Assembly (NCBI RefSeq): GCF_002741035.1
Contig: NZ_CP016808.1
Span: 1,302,001 to 1,366,000 of the forward strand
DNA from: Paenibacillus sp. BIHB 4019
Lineage (GTDB): Bacteria > Bacillota > Bacilli > Paenibacillales > Paenibacillaceae
Direction of reading: 5' to 3'
DNA: 64,000 nucleotides
In this document: in pieces, positions 45,388 to 54,046 of the stretch
Layout of the letters: the number at the start of each line of letters is the position of its first letter
Position numbering within the stretch: position 1 is the first letter of the stretch
Made by a program: the position numbers and the translations under genes
The notes under the pieces: model-generated
What the model was told of the DNA's origin: nothing
Seen by the model: only the letters and a program-made list of their open reading frames with translations
Database searches by the model: none

Positions 45388-46935
45388 CTATGGCGTTTTT
45401 TTATATTCCGAAGGAGAAAATCCGGTATACTTCTTAAACATTTTGCTGAAATAAGAGGAATTGCCGCCGAAACCCGTTTCCTCGGCCAGCGCCGCTATTG
45501 TAAATTCCTCGCTTTGTCCGATAATCTCCAGCGCCTTTTGAATCCGAAAGCTCATCATGTAGTTCGTAAATTTTTCCCCTGTCTCCTTCTTGAACATTTT
45601 GCTTATGTAATCCGGATTCATATAAATCTCCCCGGCAATAGATTGCAAAGTCAGCGATTCATCCTTGAAGCGGCTTTGGACAATATTTTTCATATGAAGC
45701 ACCATCTGCGACTGCCTGCATCGATTCCGCTCATAGTTGTGGAGAGCAATCTCTTGGGCTATGCCCATCACATATTGTTGAAAAGACTGCAAGGTGCTCG
45801 TTTCGATTAAACCCGGGAGCTTATCCATATAGGCCTTCATCTCGGAAGGTCCACAAAGCCGAATCATTTCCATGTACATCTGGATCAAATAGGATTTCGT
45901 TGTGGATATGTCATAGCGCAGCTCAGAAAGCATTTCAAACATTTGCTGCAGCTCTTTTTCCGCTTCTGCCCAATGCCCTGCTTTAATTGCTGTCATTAAA
46001 CGTTCTTGGTCATACTCCCATTCAGAGCGATCTCCTTCGCCAGATGGGGAAATGTCGCGCTCCATAATAAGACTGCCTTCACCGAGATAAAACCGATGGT
46101 TCAAGCAGACGAGCGTCTGCGTATACAAGCGCCGCGCCTGCGCCAGCTCTCCCGGCTCGCTGAGGGCAGCGGTCAGATCAAAATGATAATATTTCGTGAA
46201 GGTGGCGCGGATGCTGTCAATTTTCTCGAAAAATTGCGCCTCGGACAGCTCGTCCTCCATGAGCAGAAGGACATGCTGGCCTACGGTAGAGCTGAGTATG
46301 GGATTAGGAAATATATCCTCGGCAATATTTTTCACGGCAAATAGATGCTCATACTCATGCTCGCCCTCGATTTCCACAAGCAGCAGGCGTACGCTTTGCG
46401 TTTGAAAATGCAGCCCGAACAGGTCGCCAAAATACTGCCATTCTCTTACGCCATACGTTTTATTCGTTACGAACTCCTTGAGAAAATGCTCCTTGGCATG
46501 CGGCATTACGCGCTCCAAATCATACTTGATCGACTGCACGAAGCTTTCCTGGCTGTCCCGTTCCCGCTTCTCCTGCACGATTTCCGTGATGGCCTCCACC
46601 AAGCTTTCCTCGCTGCACGGCTTCAGCAAATAATGCTTCACCCCATACTGCATAGCCGTTTTGGCATAATCAAATTCCGAGAAGCCGGTCAGCATGATAA
46701 AAGAGATTTCTGGATACTGCGATGCAACAGCAGCTACGAGCTGCAAGCCATCCATTCCCGGCATTCGAATGTCGGTAATAACGATGTCCGGCGGATTGCC
46801 CCTTAATTTTGTTAACGCTTCCAAACCATTTTGCGCTGTTCCTGTTAATTGTGTACCTAGCCGCGCCCAATCGATCACGGAGGAAATGCCGTCAAGAATA
46901 AGCCATTCATCATCAACCAAGAGAACCTTGTACAC
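45388..46935 (-). CDS. YesN-type response regulator, system 2
   Basis: 515 residues with a GTG start at 46935, 7 bases after GGAGGAG. Receiver domain with LLVDDEWL and phospho-acceptor Asp in IVITDIRMPGMDG, a middle region of about 280 residues, and a C-terminal AraC pair (IAGEIYMNPDYISKMFKKETG; LAEETGFGGNSSYFSKMFKKYTG). It lies upstream of the permease operon and is its likely activator together with the kinase at 39673. Confidence 0.93.
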   Translation of the reverse strand: MYKVLLVDDEWLILDGISSVIDWARLGTQLTGTAQNGLEALTKLRGNPPDIVITDIRMPGMDGLQLVAAVASQYPEISFIMLTGFSEFDYAKTAMQYGVKHYLLKPCSEESLVEAITEIVQEKRERDSQESFVQSIKYDLERVMPHAKEHFLKEFVTNKTYGVREWQYFGDLFGLHFQTQSVRLLLVEIEGEHEYEHLFAVKNIAEDIFPNPILSSTVGQHVLLLMEDELSEAQFFEKIDSIRATFTKYYHFDLTAALSEPGELAQARRLYTQTLVCLNHRFYLGEGSLIMERDISPSGEGDRSEWEYDQERLMTAIKAGHWAEAEKELQQMFEMLSELRYDISTTKSYLIQMYMEMIRLCGPSEMKAYMDKLPGLIETSTLQSFQQYVMGIAQEIALHNYERNRCRQSQMVLHMKNIVQSRFKDESLTLQSIAGEIYMNPDYISKMFKKETGEKFTNYMMSFRIQKALEIIGQSEEFTIAALAEETGFGGNSSYFSKMFKKYTGFSPSEYKKTP

Positions 46936-47075
46936 CGCTACTCCTCCTGCCCTGTTCCTAGCCTTATTAAAGCCGCTCGCTTTATACTAGATTTTACCTT
47001 GCTATGACAAGTCAAGCAATGAAAGGGATTTGAGCAATTGGAAGCACCATTAGAAATGTACAATTAACAGTACTA

Positions 47076-47115
47076 GCAAAAAAAGCAAAAGCAGCTATAA
47101 CTGCCCTTGCTCTTT
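47076..47115 (-). terminator. Terminator of the SLH/PTPPIV gene
   Basis: GCAAGGGCAG and CTGCTTTTGC form an imperfect stem followed on the minus strand by a T run. Confidence 0.75.
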
Positions 47116-47181
47116 CTACTACTTGCATTTAAATATTAACAGCGTGAATCTCGCCAATTATAACGTTATCCCTAATACTTA

Positions 47182-48192
47182 TTAAGGAATTTCCGTAGGG
47201 TTCGGTGGTGTTGGGATAATGATCGGTGGTGTCGGCACAACGATCGGTGGTGTTGGGATAATGATCGGTGGTGTTGGCACAACGATCGGTGGTGTCGGCA
47301 CAACGATTGGTGGTGTCGGCACAACGATCGGTGGTGTCGGCACAACGATTGGTGGTGTTGGCTCAACGATTGGTGGTGTTGGCTCAACGATTGGTGGTGT
47401 TGGCTCCGATGTCGGCGTTGCCGATTGCTCTGGTGTTGGTGTTGCCGTCGGCTCAGGTGTCGGCGTTGCCGCCGGACTATAGGTTGATGATGAAGCCGAT
47501 GTCGATGATGGCGTTGGAGTAGGCGTTGGCGAAGGAATAACAACATCCACAACACCGGTCTGTACAGCTACTTCATAGGAAGTTATAGCAAGCATTTCAC
47601 GCGTGGCATTGCTTTTCCCGCCAAACGTTCCGTCAGCGCTAATGGTCACAAGCTTGTTACTAAGCGCATAGGCCACATAGCCTTTAGCCCAATCCGATAC
47701 CGAATTGTCTTCAACACCCGGTGTCTGCTCAGCTTCCTCTTGTTTTCCCAATCCTCTGATTAGGAACGTTGCCAATTGCTCTTTCGTAACTTTACCCGCT
47801 GGCTCAAAGCTGCCTTGGCCTACCCCGTCAGTAATCCCTGCCTTTTTAATAGCTTCGATATAAGGCAAGGCGTAACCGTAGGATGCACTATCAGACCCCA
47901 CATCATTGAAGCTCGATGTTTTAAGGCCCGAATCCACTTTCAGATCGAAAACTAAAGCAGCTACCTTTGCAAATTGAGCGCGATTCATCTCTTCCTTCAG
48001 CCCAAATGTGCCCTCCGAAACGCCATCGAAAACTCCTGCACTAATCAGTGCATCGAACTTGGCTTTCGTTGCAGCATCCAAATCCTTCAAATCCGTGAAA
48101 TCAGCAGATGATTTCGCGCTGGCGGCGAACAAAGTTGTACTCGCCACACATAAAAGCAGACATATTAGTAAACTCAGCTTTCCTAATTTCAT
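47182..48192 (-). CDS. SLH-domain protein with a proline-rich PTPPIV tail
   Basis: 336 residues. Signal peptide to about residue 25 (LFAASA). Three SLH modules at the N-terminal side, about 30-215 (TKAKFDALISAGVFDGVSEGTFG; AIKKAGITDGVGQGSFEPAGKVTKEQLATFLIRG; ALSNKLVTISADGTFGGKSNATREMLA). Then a Pro/Thr/Ser-rich stretch and about ten copies of a seven-residue PTPPIVx unit up to the C-terminus. The protein probably binds the wall through its SLH part and projects a stiff proline-rich rod. No enzymatic domain was seen. Confidence 0.85.
   Translation of the reverse strand: MKLGKLSLLICLLLCVASTTLFAASAKSSADFTDLKDLDAATKAKFDALISAGVFDGVSEGTFGLKEEMNRAQFAKVAALVFDLKVDSGLKTSSFNDVGSDSASYGYALPYIEAIKKAGITDGVGQGSFEPAGKVTKEQLATFLIRGLGKQEEAEQTPGVEDNSVSDWAKGYVAYALSNKLVTISADGTFGGKSNATREMLAITSYEVAVQTGVVDVVIPSPTPTPTPSSTSASSSTYSPAATPTPEPTATPTPEQSATPTSEPTPPIVEPTPPIVEPTPPIVVPTPPIVVPTPPIVVPTPPIVVPTPPIIIPTPPIVVPTPPIIIPTPPNPTEIP
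47203..47409 (-). repeat. 21-bp tandem repeat encoding PTPPIVV/E/I
   Basis: About ten head-to-tail units of about 21 bases, with core GGTGGTGTTGG and ACGATCGGTGG on the plus strand. It is a protein-coding minisatellite likely to change length by slippage. Confidence 0.85.
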
Positions 48193-48462
48193 GAATAGAC
48201 CGCTCTCCCTTCATGCATCTCTTTTTTAGCTATCAAATGATCTATCGGCAAAACTTGTAGTTTTTTGAAGCACTTTTGACTGGGTCTACATTTATTTTTT
48301 TTTAGGCTTGTAGAACTATAATAGGAAAGGATCAAAATGGAAAAGCCCTCGGTGAATGCTAGCCCTTACCTAACCTATAGCTATACCCTCCACTGTCGGC
48401 ACCAAGATCTTTTTCCACATGCTATAATTGAATGGATGAAGCTTCTTAAAGGAGGAAACCAT

Positions 48463-48636
48463 GTGCAAATCGTTCCGGCGTTACAGGGAAAACGGTGGCC
48501 CAAAGATACGATAGCAGCGGGTTATCGCCATACTGTCGGGCTTAAAGCGGACGGGACGGTGACCGCTGTAGGCCGAAATAATGAAGGCCAATGCAAGGTT
48601 AGCGGCTGGTGCGGCATCCAAGTACCCGACAATTAG
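48463..48636 (+). CDS. Single RCC1-repeat mini-protein or gene fragment
   Basis: 57 residues from a GTG at 48463, 7 bases after AAAGGAGG. It contains one complete RCC1-type repeat (IAAGYRHTVGLKADGTVTAV, then GRNNEGQC) and nothing else; an RCC1 propeller normally needs several. The good ribosome binding site and the strong terminator after it argue for expression, but it may be the remnant of a larger RCC1 gene like the one at 3254. An in-frame ATG at 48337 gives a longer, less convincing product. Confidence 0.45.
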   Translation: MQIVPALQGKRWPKDTIAAGYRHTVGLKADGTVTAVGRNNEGQCKVSGWCGIQVPDN

Positions 48637-48659
48637 TTTTCAATATTAAACATACCTAT

Positions 48660-48706
48660 AATAATGAAAGCCATGCGCGGATGTTCCTCGCATGGCTTTC
48701 ATTATT
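48660..48706 (+). terminator. Strong hairpin after the RCC1 fragment
   Basis: AATGAAAGCCATGCG pairs perfectly with CGCATGGCTTTCATT and is followed by ATTATAT. Confidence 0.7.
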
Positions 48707-48818
48707 ATATAAATATCCAATTGCTTTACAGTCCTTTTCATGTAAATCATCAGATAAATCAGCAACTGCTACTGTTAGCAGCACCTCATGTGTAGGGTTT
48801 TACGCTTACGTTTATGAT

Positions 48819-49817
48819 TTAAAAAGTCAAAATCACTTTGCCCTGGGAGTGGCCCGTCGACACTTTCAACATCGCTTTGTTAATGTCATCAAACGTAAAA
48901 GTTGAATCTATAGAGGGCTTAATATTTTCTTTTTCAACAAGTTTAGTGATTTCTTGTAATTGGCCGCCATTTGCTTGCACAAATAAAAACCGATATTCCT
49001 TCTGGTTCTTACGTGCTAAAAAATCGAAGCGGGCACCCGCTAGACCAAACAATGCTTTTTTCCACATTGGAAAATGATTGTCAACCGCGAAGCGATAATT
49101 AGGTCCGGCTTTCAATGATACCAATTTCCCTTGCGGCTTTAAAATGTCCAGTTCAGCCTTGATCGCTTTGCTGCCCAAGGTGTCGATCACATAATCGATA
49201 TTGGACAGTATATCGGCATAATTTTCTGCCTGATAATTTATGAATTGATCAGCCCCGAGCGACAGTGCGCGTAATTGGCCTCTTTCACTTCCACTTGTAA
49301 TCACATATAATCCCATTGATTTGGCAATGGGAATTGCCATAGCGCCGAATCCTCCGGTTCCTCCGGGAATGAAAAGCTTTTTATTCGGCTGGGCATGGAG
49401 TACATTATGCAAGGCTTGATAAGCAGTCAAGGCAGTAAGGGGGACCGCAGCCGCCTCGTTAAAAGACAAATTGCCAGGCATGATGGATAAATCATCTTCA
49501 TTCACGGCCGCATATTCAGCAAAAGCACCGATTTTATTAAGCGGCAGCCTCGAATAGACAGGGTCACCTGCCTTAAAATTCAACACCTTATCGCCAACAG
49601 CTTCAATAATGCCAGATAGTTCATTCCCTAAAGTTAACGGGAACTTATAGTCAGCAATCATTCGAACACTGCCATTTAGATTAAGAATATCCAGTGGATT
49701 CACGCCGGCAGCTTTTACTTTGACAAGTACCTCATGGCTATTAATCTGCGGTATGTTAATTTCATTCCATTCTACTCGGATTTCTTTCGAATAGTTCTGT
49801 ATTTGTGCCGCTTTCAT
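48819..49817 (-). CDS. Zinc-free MDR-type NADPH oxidoreductase (quinone oxidoreductase-like)
   Basis: 332 residues. GroES-like N-terminal half (VKVKAAGVNPLDI, LGNELSGIIEAVG) and nucleotide-binding motif GGTGGFGAMAIPIAK. The zinc ligands of classical alcohol dehydrogenases are not present. It lies 42 bases downstream of the SDR gene on the same strand and near a TetR gene. The substrate is unknown, possibly an enal or quinone. Confidence 0.85.
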   Translation of the reverse strand: MKAAQIQNYSKEIRVEWNEINIPQINSHEVLVKVKAAGVNPLDILNLNGSVRMIADYKFPLTLGNELSGIIEAVGDKVLNFKAGDPVYSRLPLNKIGAFAEYAAVNEDDLSIMPGNLSFNEAAAVPLTALTAYQALHNVLHAQPNKKLFIPGGTGGFGAMAIPIAKSMGLYVITSGSERGQLRALSLGADQFINYQAENYADILSNIDYVIDTLGSKAIKAELDILKPQGKLVSLKAGPNYRFAVDNHFPMWKKALFGLAGARFDFLARKNQKEYRFLFVQANGGQLQEITKLVEKENIKPSIDSTFTFDDINKAMLKVSTGHSQGKVILTF

Positions 49818-49859
49818 GCTTCATCCTCTTCCATTGTTCCACGGATATATGAATGGAAT

Positions 49860-50612
49860 TTAAAATTCTGAAATGACCGGATAGATTTGGCCTCTCAGAT
49901 TAAAATCATAGTTCTGGTCTACAATCCCTACCACTGCGTTGCTATCATAAAGATCCACCATGAAGCCCGCCATTTGTTTGGCCGTGTGGTACTTGGGCAT
50001 GTTGGCTTTAAAATCAAATTCTTCCGTGCCCAATGAATGCTTCAGAAATTCCGTTTCTGTTATAGCCGGTGCTAAAACCTTTGCCTTTAGTTTGGCACCT
50101 TTCAGCTCTAGTTCTTTTGCAAGCCCTTCTGTGAAGGCACTAACATAATATTTGGATGCAGAATATGCAACATTCCCAACAGCAATGGCGTATCCGAGTG
50201 CGGATGAGACGTTAATTAACTGAGTCCCTTCGATATCGGCATAGTCCCGCACATATAGGGTAGAAAGGATCGTCAAGGATTCGATATTAACACGCAGCAT
50301 CGTTTGGGCTTTATCTAAATTCTGCTCTGCTACAAAAGCGGCTTCTCCCAGCCCCGCGTTGTTAATCCAAGTTTCAATTTCGTATTCCTTTAGCTTGCTA
50401 TACAGTGTATAGGCCTGATCTGTAACAGACAGGTCGCTTGTTTGAACAATAACATTTACACTAGGGTCTATTTCCTGAATGGCCGCTTTAAGCTCTTCTA
50501 ATTTATTCAATCTTCTAGCTACCAAAATTAAGTTTTTGCCACGTGCAGCAAACGCCAATGCCGTCTCATATCCAATCCCTGAGCTTGCTCCTGTAATAAC
50601 GGTATACTTCAT
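49860..50612 (-). CDS. Short-chain dehydrogenase (DltE-like)
   Basis: 250 residues, preceded by GGAGAG. Cofactor site TGASSGIG, NNAG, and catalytic Ser/Tyr/Lys in INVSSALGYAIAVGNVAYSASKYYV. Likely cotranscribed with the MDR oxidoreductase downstream, and controlled by the TetR protein encoded upstream. Confidence 0.88.
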   Translation of the reverse strand: MKYTVITGASSGIGYETALAFAARGKNLILVARRLNKLEELKAAIQEIDPSVNVIVQTSDLSVTDQAYTLYSKLKEYEIETWINNAGLGEAAFVAEQNLDKAQTMLRVNIESLTILSTLYVRDYADIEGTQLINVSSALGYAIAVGNVAYSASKYYVSAFTEGLAKELELKGAKLKAKVLAPAITETEFLKHSLGTEEFDFKANMPKYHTAKQMAGFMVDLYDSNAVVGIVDQNYDFNLRGQIYPVISEF

Positions 50613-50925
50613 CCTATTCTCTCCTTCATAACGTGCAGATTAGTTGTAAATGAGTTTCAAGCACAATTTTAGAACGATCATTCTTATTAAAGCAAAAAAA
50701 ATAGTTAGATCTAACTTGCTACTAGTATAGCTATTTTAGAACGAACAGTAAAGAATTATTTTATAACTAAAAATATTGCTTGTGGAGCGGCATTCTTTAG
50801 CTTGCTCAAGGCATAAGATACAAGCTCTTTCTTGCACTAGAGGGACAAGAGGGATCTTGTATCACAGAAACAAACCAGCTTCCATTAAGATGATTCCTTT
50901 TGCCCGTCATATTGGCATGACCCTT
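50613..50925. other. Regulatory region between the SDR and TetR genes
   Basis: No gene seen. It contains the imperfect palindrome AGAACGATCATTCT (about 50671-50684) and a second TTTTAGAACGA half-site near 50733, both upstream of the SDR start. They are reasonable TetR operator candidates. Confidence 0.45.
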
Positions 50926-51498
50926 TTAATCTAAAACGGACAGTGTCATAGCAATAATATTATTGAATTTTTGTTGATCCGATGTTGTCTTGACCAGCGT
51001 ACGCAGCCCCAACCACGCATTCATTAAATAATGAGAAATCATTTCAGGTTCAAGGCCAGCCTTGATCTCACCCGATTGCTGGCCCTGCAGAACAAGGCTA
51101 GTCAACAATTCCTCAGTCCGTGAATAACTCTCATCCACCAGGGATGCAACCTCTGGGTCCAACACGCCCAGTTCCACGCCTGAATTTACGAGAAAACACC
51201 CAAGAGGTTCCCCTTCATTTTTTATTGTCGCTTCAAACAATTCCCGAATGATTTCCTTTACCGGCGTTCGCTTTTCAACCAAAAATTTCATTTTATTCGT
51301 TTGCTTAGCTTCATATCGTTCGAGAGCTTTTATAAACAAGGCATGCTTATCCCCAAATGTATCATAAATACTTCTACGATGAATGCCCATAAAGTTAACC
51401 AATTCATTCATTGAAGTTTTCTCGTACCCTTGTGCCCAGAATAGCTGTATGGCTTTATCTAATACTTCATTAATTTCAAATTCCTTTGATCTTGCCAT
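50926..51498 (-). CDS. TetR-family repressor
   Basis: 190 residues from the ATG at 51498 after GAGGTG. Helix-turn-helix at residues 8-55 (VLDKAIQLFWAQGYEKTSM; FMGIHRRSIYDTFGDKHALF). The C-terminal half resembles the TetR C11/YxaF-like group (LFEATIKNEGEPLGCFLVNSGVEL). It probably controls the SDR-MDR pair downstream. Confidence 0.9.
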   Translation of the reverse strand: MARSKEFEINEVLDKAIQLFWAQGYEKTSMNELVNFMGIHRRSIYDTFGDKHALFIKALERYEAKQTNKMKFLVEKRTPVKEIIRELFEATIKNEGEPLGCFLVNSGVELGVLDPEVASLVDESYSRTEELLTSLVLQGQQSGEIKAGLEPEMISHYLMNAWLGLRTLVKTTSDQQKFNNIIAMTLSVLD

Positions 51499-51560
51499 CG
51501 TCATCACCTCGAATAATCATTATACATTTAAGTGAACGATTGGCAAACTGAAATAAACAT

Positions 51561-51602
51561 AGGAAAGAGCAAAGGCGGTTATAATCCCCTTTGCTCTTTC
51601 CT
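51561..51602 (-). terminator. Terminator of pectate lyase 1
   Basis: AGGAAAGAGCAAAGG pairs perfectly with CCTTTGCTCTTTCCT (15 bp). The T run is short. Confidence 0.75.
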
Positions 51603-51643
51603 CCAAGCCTACTGCAGCAGCTGCTGCTGCCAAAGCAGGATGC

Positions 51644-53722
51644 CTAGCTCGTTTGTAGCCAGTTCGCTTTAGCCCACGACAGCTTGCCCGCACCCGCGCC
51701 ATTTGCAGCCATGAGCCTTGCTTTTAATGTCGCTGGATCATCAGCCGTATAGCTATAAGGAAGCGTTGTGAATCCGTTCCAGGAAAAAGGCTTGATCGCT
51801 GCTGGAACTGGAGAAAGCGGGCTTCCCGCTGTATCGCTATTTCCTCTAAAGGTTGTTCCGTCCAGCGAATAGATCGTATCTATAGCCGCGATTTTCCCTG
51901 TATAGTCAGGGAGACTGGCATCCTTCTGATTGTTGCGAAGCGGGTAATAAACATCAATAATGACTGATTTCTCCACCAGCACAGCGCCATTTTCTGTGGA
52001 AATTGCTCCATTGCTCGTTACGCCAAAATGATAGCCATTGCCGGAAATGGCTGTCTCCATCGCCGATGTAATCCGTGATCTGGCATTCCAAGCGCCTGCG
52101 CTGTCCATGACGATATTGTAGGCATGGGCGTTTCCAGCCCGCAGACGAGGCATTCGGTCCTGCTGATCCTGATAATAGTTGTGATGCAGCGTCACTTCTA
52201 GCGCCGCATTGTCGCTGGCGAATTCAGTCGAGCCCACTAGATGCCCTTTCTTCTGGCTGGCAGCAACCGCAATAATATCATCCTTGCTCAGCCCTACCGC
52301 GCTGCTTCTTAAGAAAGCGTACATCGGATAAGCCGACTGATTCGCTTCGAGCGCATTAATTTGCTGGGTGACCCAGCTGCCCGCGCTGCCGTCATCGCCT
52401 AAGAAGGAGGACCATGAAATGGTGACGCCATTGCTTCCTTTTTTCACATCAACCAGTCCGTCATAGGCCTTGTGGAACGTACAGTGATCGATCCAAAACT
52501 TGCTGCTTTCTTCGATTGTGATATAATCCCAGTCATTTTTGTCGTAATCGCCCTTGGTTGCTTCATCCCATTCCCAAAGCTCGTCAAATTCGAGATTGCG
52601 AATGATGACATTCGTGCTTCTCTTGAAGGTAAATGCAGCATGCTTGATCTTCGCGCCGTTGGCGGAGAAAATCGTCAGGTTCGTAAAGCCGTCCACTGTA
52701 ATTTTGCTAACGCCCGTATTAAGCAGAACCGGGTGCGTCAATGCGCTGTTGTGAGAGGCGAACGGCGAGACTTTCGCTGCCGCCGGAATTTCGTTCCAGC
52801 CAAGATCGAGATCGTTCATGATTTCGACGACCTTATAGCCTGAGCCTTTCTTTAGCGCAGCGGCTAGATCTGTTGCATTATAAACTTTTATATATTGGGA
52901 ATCGGTTTCGGCGATGCTGCCTCCCCCAGTGTTGCCTATGGAAAAACCAGTTAGTTGATATTCGCTGGTCGTCCCAGATGTTGGAGAAGGCGATGGTGTC
53001 GGCGTTGGAGCAGTAGTGGGGCTAGTGGATGGAGCAGTCGTTGGCTGCGCCGTCGGAGTCGGGGTTGGAGCCACTGTCGGCGAAGGTGTCGATGGCACCG
53101 AAGTCGAATTGGTAACGCTTACATTATCGAACTTAGCAATAGATTTAAAAGTAACCAAACCCGCAGCACCCGCTGCCAGGCTGGAATCCGTAGCCGAAAG
53201 CTCCAGCTGGCCGTTTACATAAAGCTTGATGGATGTTCCACTCAATTCGAGCTTCACCTTATACCACACCCCCGTTGCCAGGCCAAAATTCGTTTTGCTC
53301 GCGATAGTTGTTGTGGAACCGCTTACTTTTTTCCTGATTTCAAGCGTGCCCCCACTGCTGTTATACAAGGATGCTGCATAAAAATTATTGCCATCCACGT
53401 ATCTGCCTGCAACATACGTTCTAGTCGATCCATTAAAATCAACGATCTTAACATCAGCCTCCACCGCATAATCGGTCCATGTCTGGCTGCCAGCAGAAGT
53501 GCGGCCTTCGCTTGTGCCCGTTTGGGAATAAACCGCATTGCCGCTGTCTTGAACGACGGACCAGCTTCCACTAGTGGATGTCCAATTGCCTGCTCCTCCA
53601 TCAAAGCTGTCCTCCAATAGCGTCGCTGCGCTTGCCGGATAAACAAAGCCGATTGTTCCAGCTGACAAGACAAGCGTTAAACATAATACGAACACCAAAT
53701 TCCGCTTTATAAAATCATTCAT
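51644..53722 (-). CDS. Secreted pectate lyase (PL1) with N-terminal carbohydrate-binding-like domain, copy 1
   Basis: 692 residues. Signal peptide to about residue 32. Residues 33-205 form a jelly-roll domain of LamG/DUF1080 type (YAVEADVKIVDFNGSTRTYVAG; WYKVKLELSGTSIKLYVNG). A Pro/Thr/Ser linker spans about 212-252. Residues 255-690 are a parallel beta-helix pectate lyase with WIDHCTFHKAYDGLVDVKKG and the catalytic Arg segment QDRMPRLRAGNAHAYNIV. It cleaves polygalacturonate by beta-elimination outside the cell. It is a close paralogue of the gene at 59865. Confidence 0.93.
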   Translation of the reverse strand: MNDFIKRNLVFVLCLTLVLSAGTIGFVYPASAATLLEDSFDGGAGNWTSTSGSWSVVQDSGNAVYSQTGTSEGRTSAGSQTWTDYAVEADVKIVDFNGSTRTYVAGRYVDGNNFYAASLYNSSGGTLEIRKKVSGSTTTIASKTNFGLATGVWYKVKLELSGTSIKLYVNGQLELSATDSSLAAGAAGLVTFKSIAKFDNVSVTNSTSVPSTPSPTVAPTPTPTAQPTTAPSTSPTTAPTPTPSPSPTSGTTSEYQLTGFSIGNTGGGSIAETDSQYIKVYNATDLAAALKKGSGYKVVEIMNDLDLGWNEIPAAAKVSPFASHNSALTHPVLLNTGVSKITVDGFTNLTIFSANGAKIKHAAFTFKRSTNVIIRNLEFDELWEWDEATKGDYDKNDWDYITIEESSKFWIDHCTFHKAYDGLVDVKKGSNGVTISWSSFLGDDGSAGSWVTQQINALEANQSAYPMYAFLRSSAVGLSKDDIIAVAASQKKGHLVGSTEFASDNAALEVTLHHNYYQDQQDRMPRLRAGNAHAYNIVMDSAGAWNARSRITSAMETAISGNGYHFGVTSNGAISTENGAVLVEKSVIIDVYYPLRNNQKDASLPDYTGKIAAIDTIYSLDGTTFRGNSDTAGSPLSPVPAAIKPFSWNGFTTLPYSYTADDPATLKARLMAANGAGAGKLSWAKANWLQTS

Positions 53723-53791
53723 CTCAAAACGCTCCTTCCATATTGTAGTAGATTACATTCTAATTATAGTAATTAATGGTAAAATTTGAAT

Positions 53792-53804
53792 AGTCTCGAA
53801 GACC
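53792..53804 (-). promoter_or_regulatory. Operator-like motif shared by both pectate lyase genes
   Basis: Plus-strand AGTCTCGAAGACC, containing GTCTC-G-AAGAC, begins exactly 70 bases before the start at 53722. The sister motif is at 62091-62103. A TATAAT (53763-53768) lies downstream. Confidence 0.55.
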
Positions 53805-53866
53805 TAATAAAAGCGGAACCAAACAGCTAAACACATCGCCACTACTATTCAAGGAAATGTTATAAT

Positions 53867-53881
53867 TGATAACAGTTATCA
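53867..53881 (+). promoter_or_regulatory. Fur box upstream of fusion D
   Basis: TGATAACAGTTATCA is a perfect 7-1-7 palindrome about 37-50 bases before the expected start of fusion D. Confidence 0.75.
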
Positions 53882-53917
53882 TTTAAATGCCTGATAGAAA
53901 GGAGGCGAGCCGTTGTT

Positions 53918-54046
53918 TTGTAGGATGACGACTATTTATTACTCTGGCATCATGCGCATATCCGGCTGAACGATATTCGCCATCAGCATATAGGAGTTGG
54001 GGGCTATTTAAATGCCTACCGGCTTCCATCACCCGCTTTTATATAT
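53918..54046 (+). other. N-terminal coding sequence of fusion D ahead of its first usable ATG
   Basis: In the frame of the gene below, bases 53924-54046 encode DDDYLLLWHHAHIRLNDIRH and onward, matching the first 43 residues of fusions A-C. Aligning the conserved Trp at residue 10 puts the start at TTG 53918, but codon 2 is TAG (53921-53923). AAAGGAGG lies at 53898-53905. The start is therefore damaged, or the sequence contains an error. Confidence 0.7.

Noticed and set aside
47203..47409. CRISPR-like regular repeat
   Set aside because: Units are contiguous without unique spacers and encode an in-frame peptide repeat.
47219..47482. Open frame on the opposite strand rich in IGGVG repeats
   Set aside because: It is a by-product of the 21-bp tandem repeat of the SLH/PTPPIV gene and has no ribosome binding site.
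51520..51702. 60-codon minus-strand frame across the pectate lyase 1 terminator
   Set aside because: It overlaps the lyase end and the terminator hairpin, and has alanine-rich low-complexity content.
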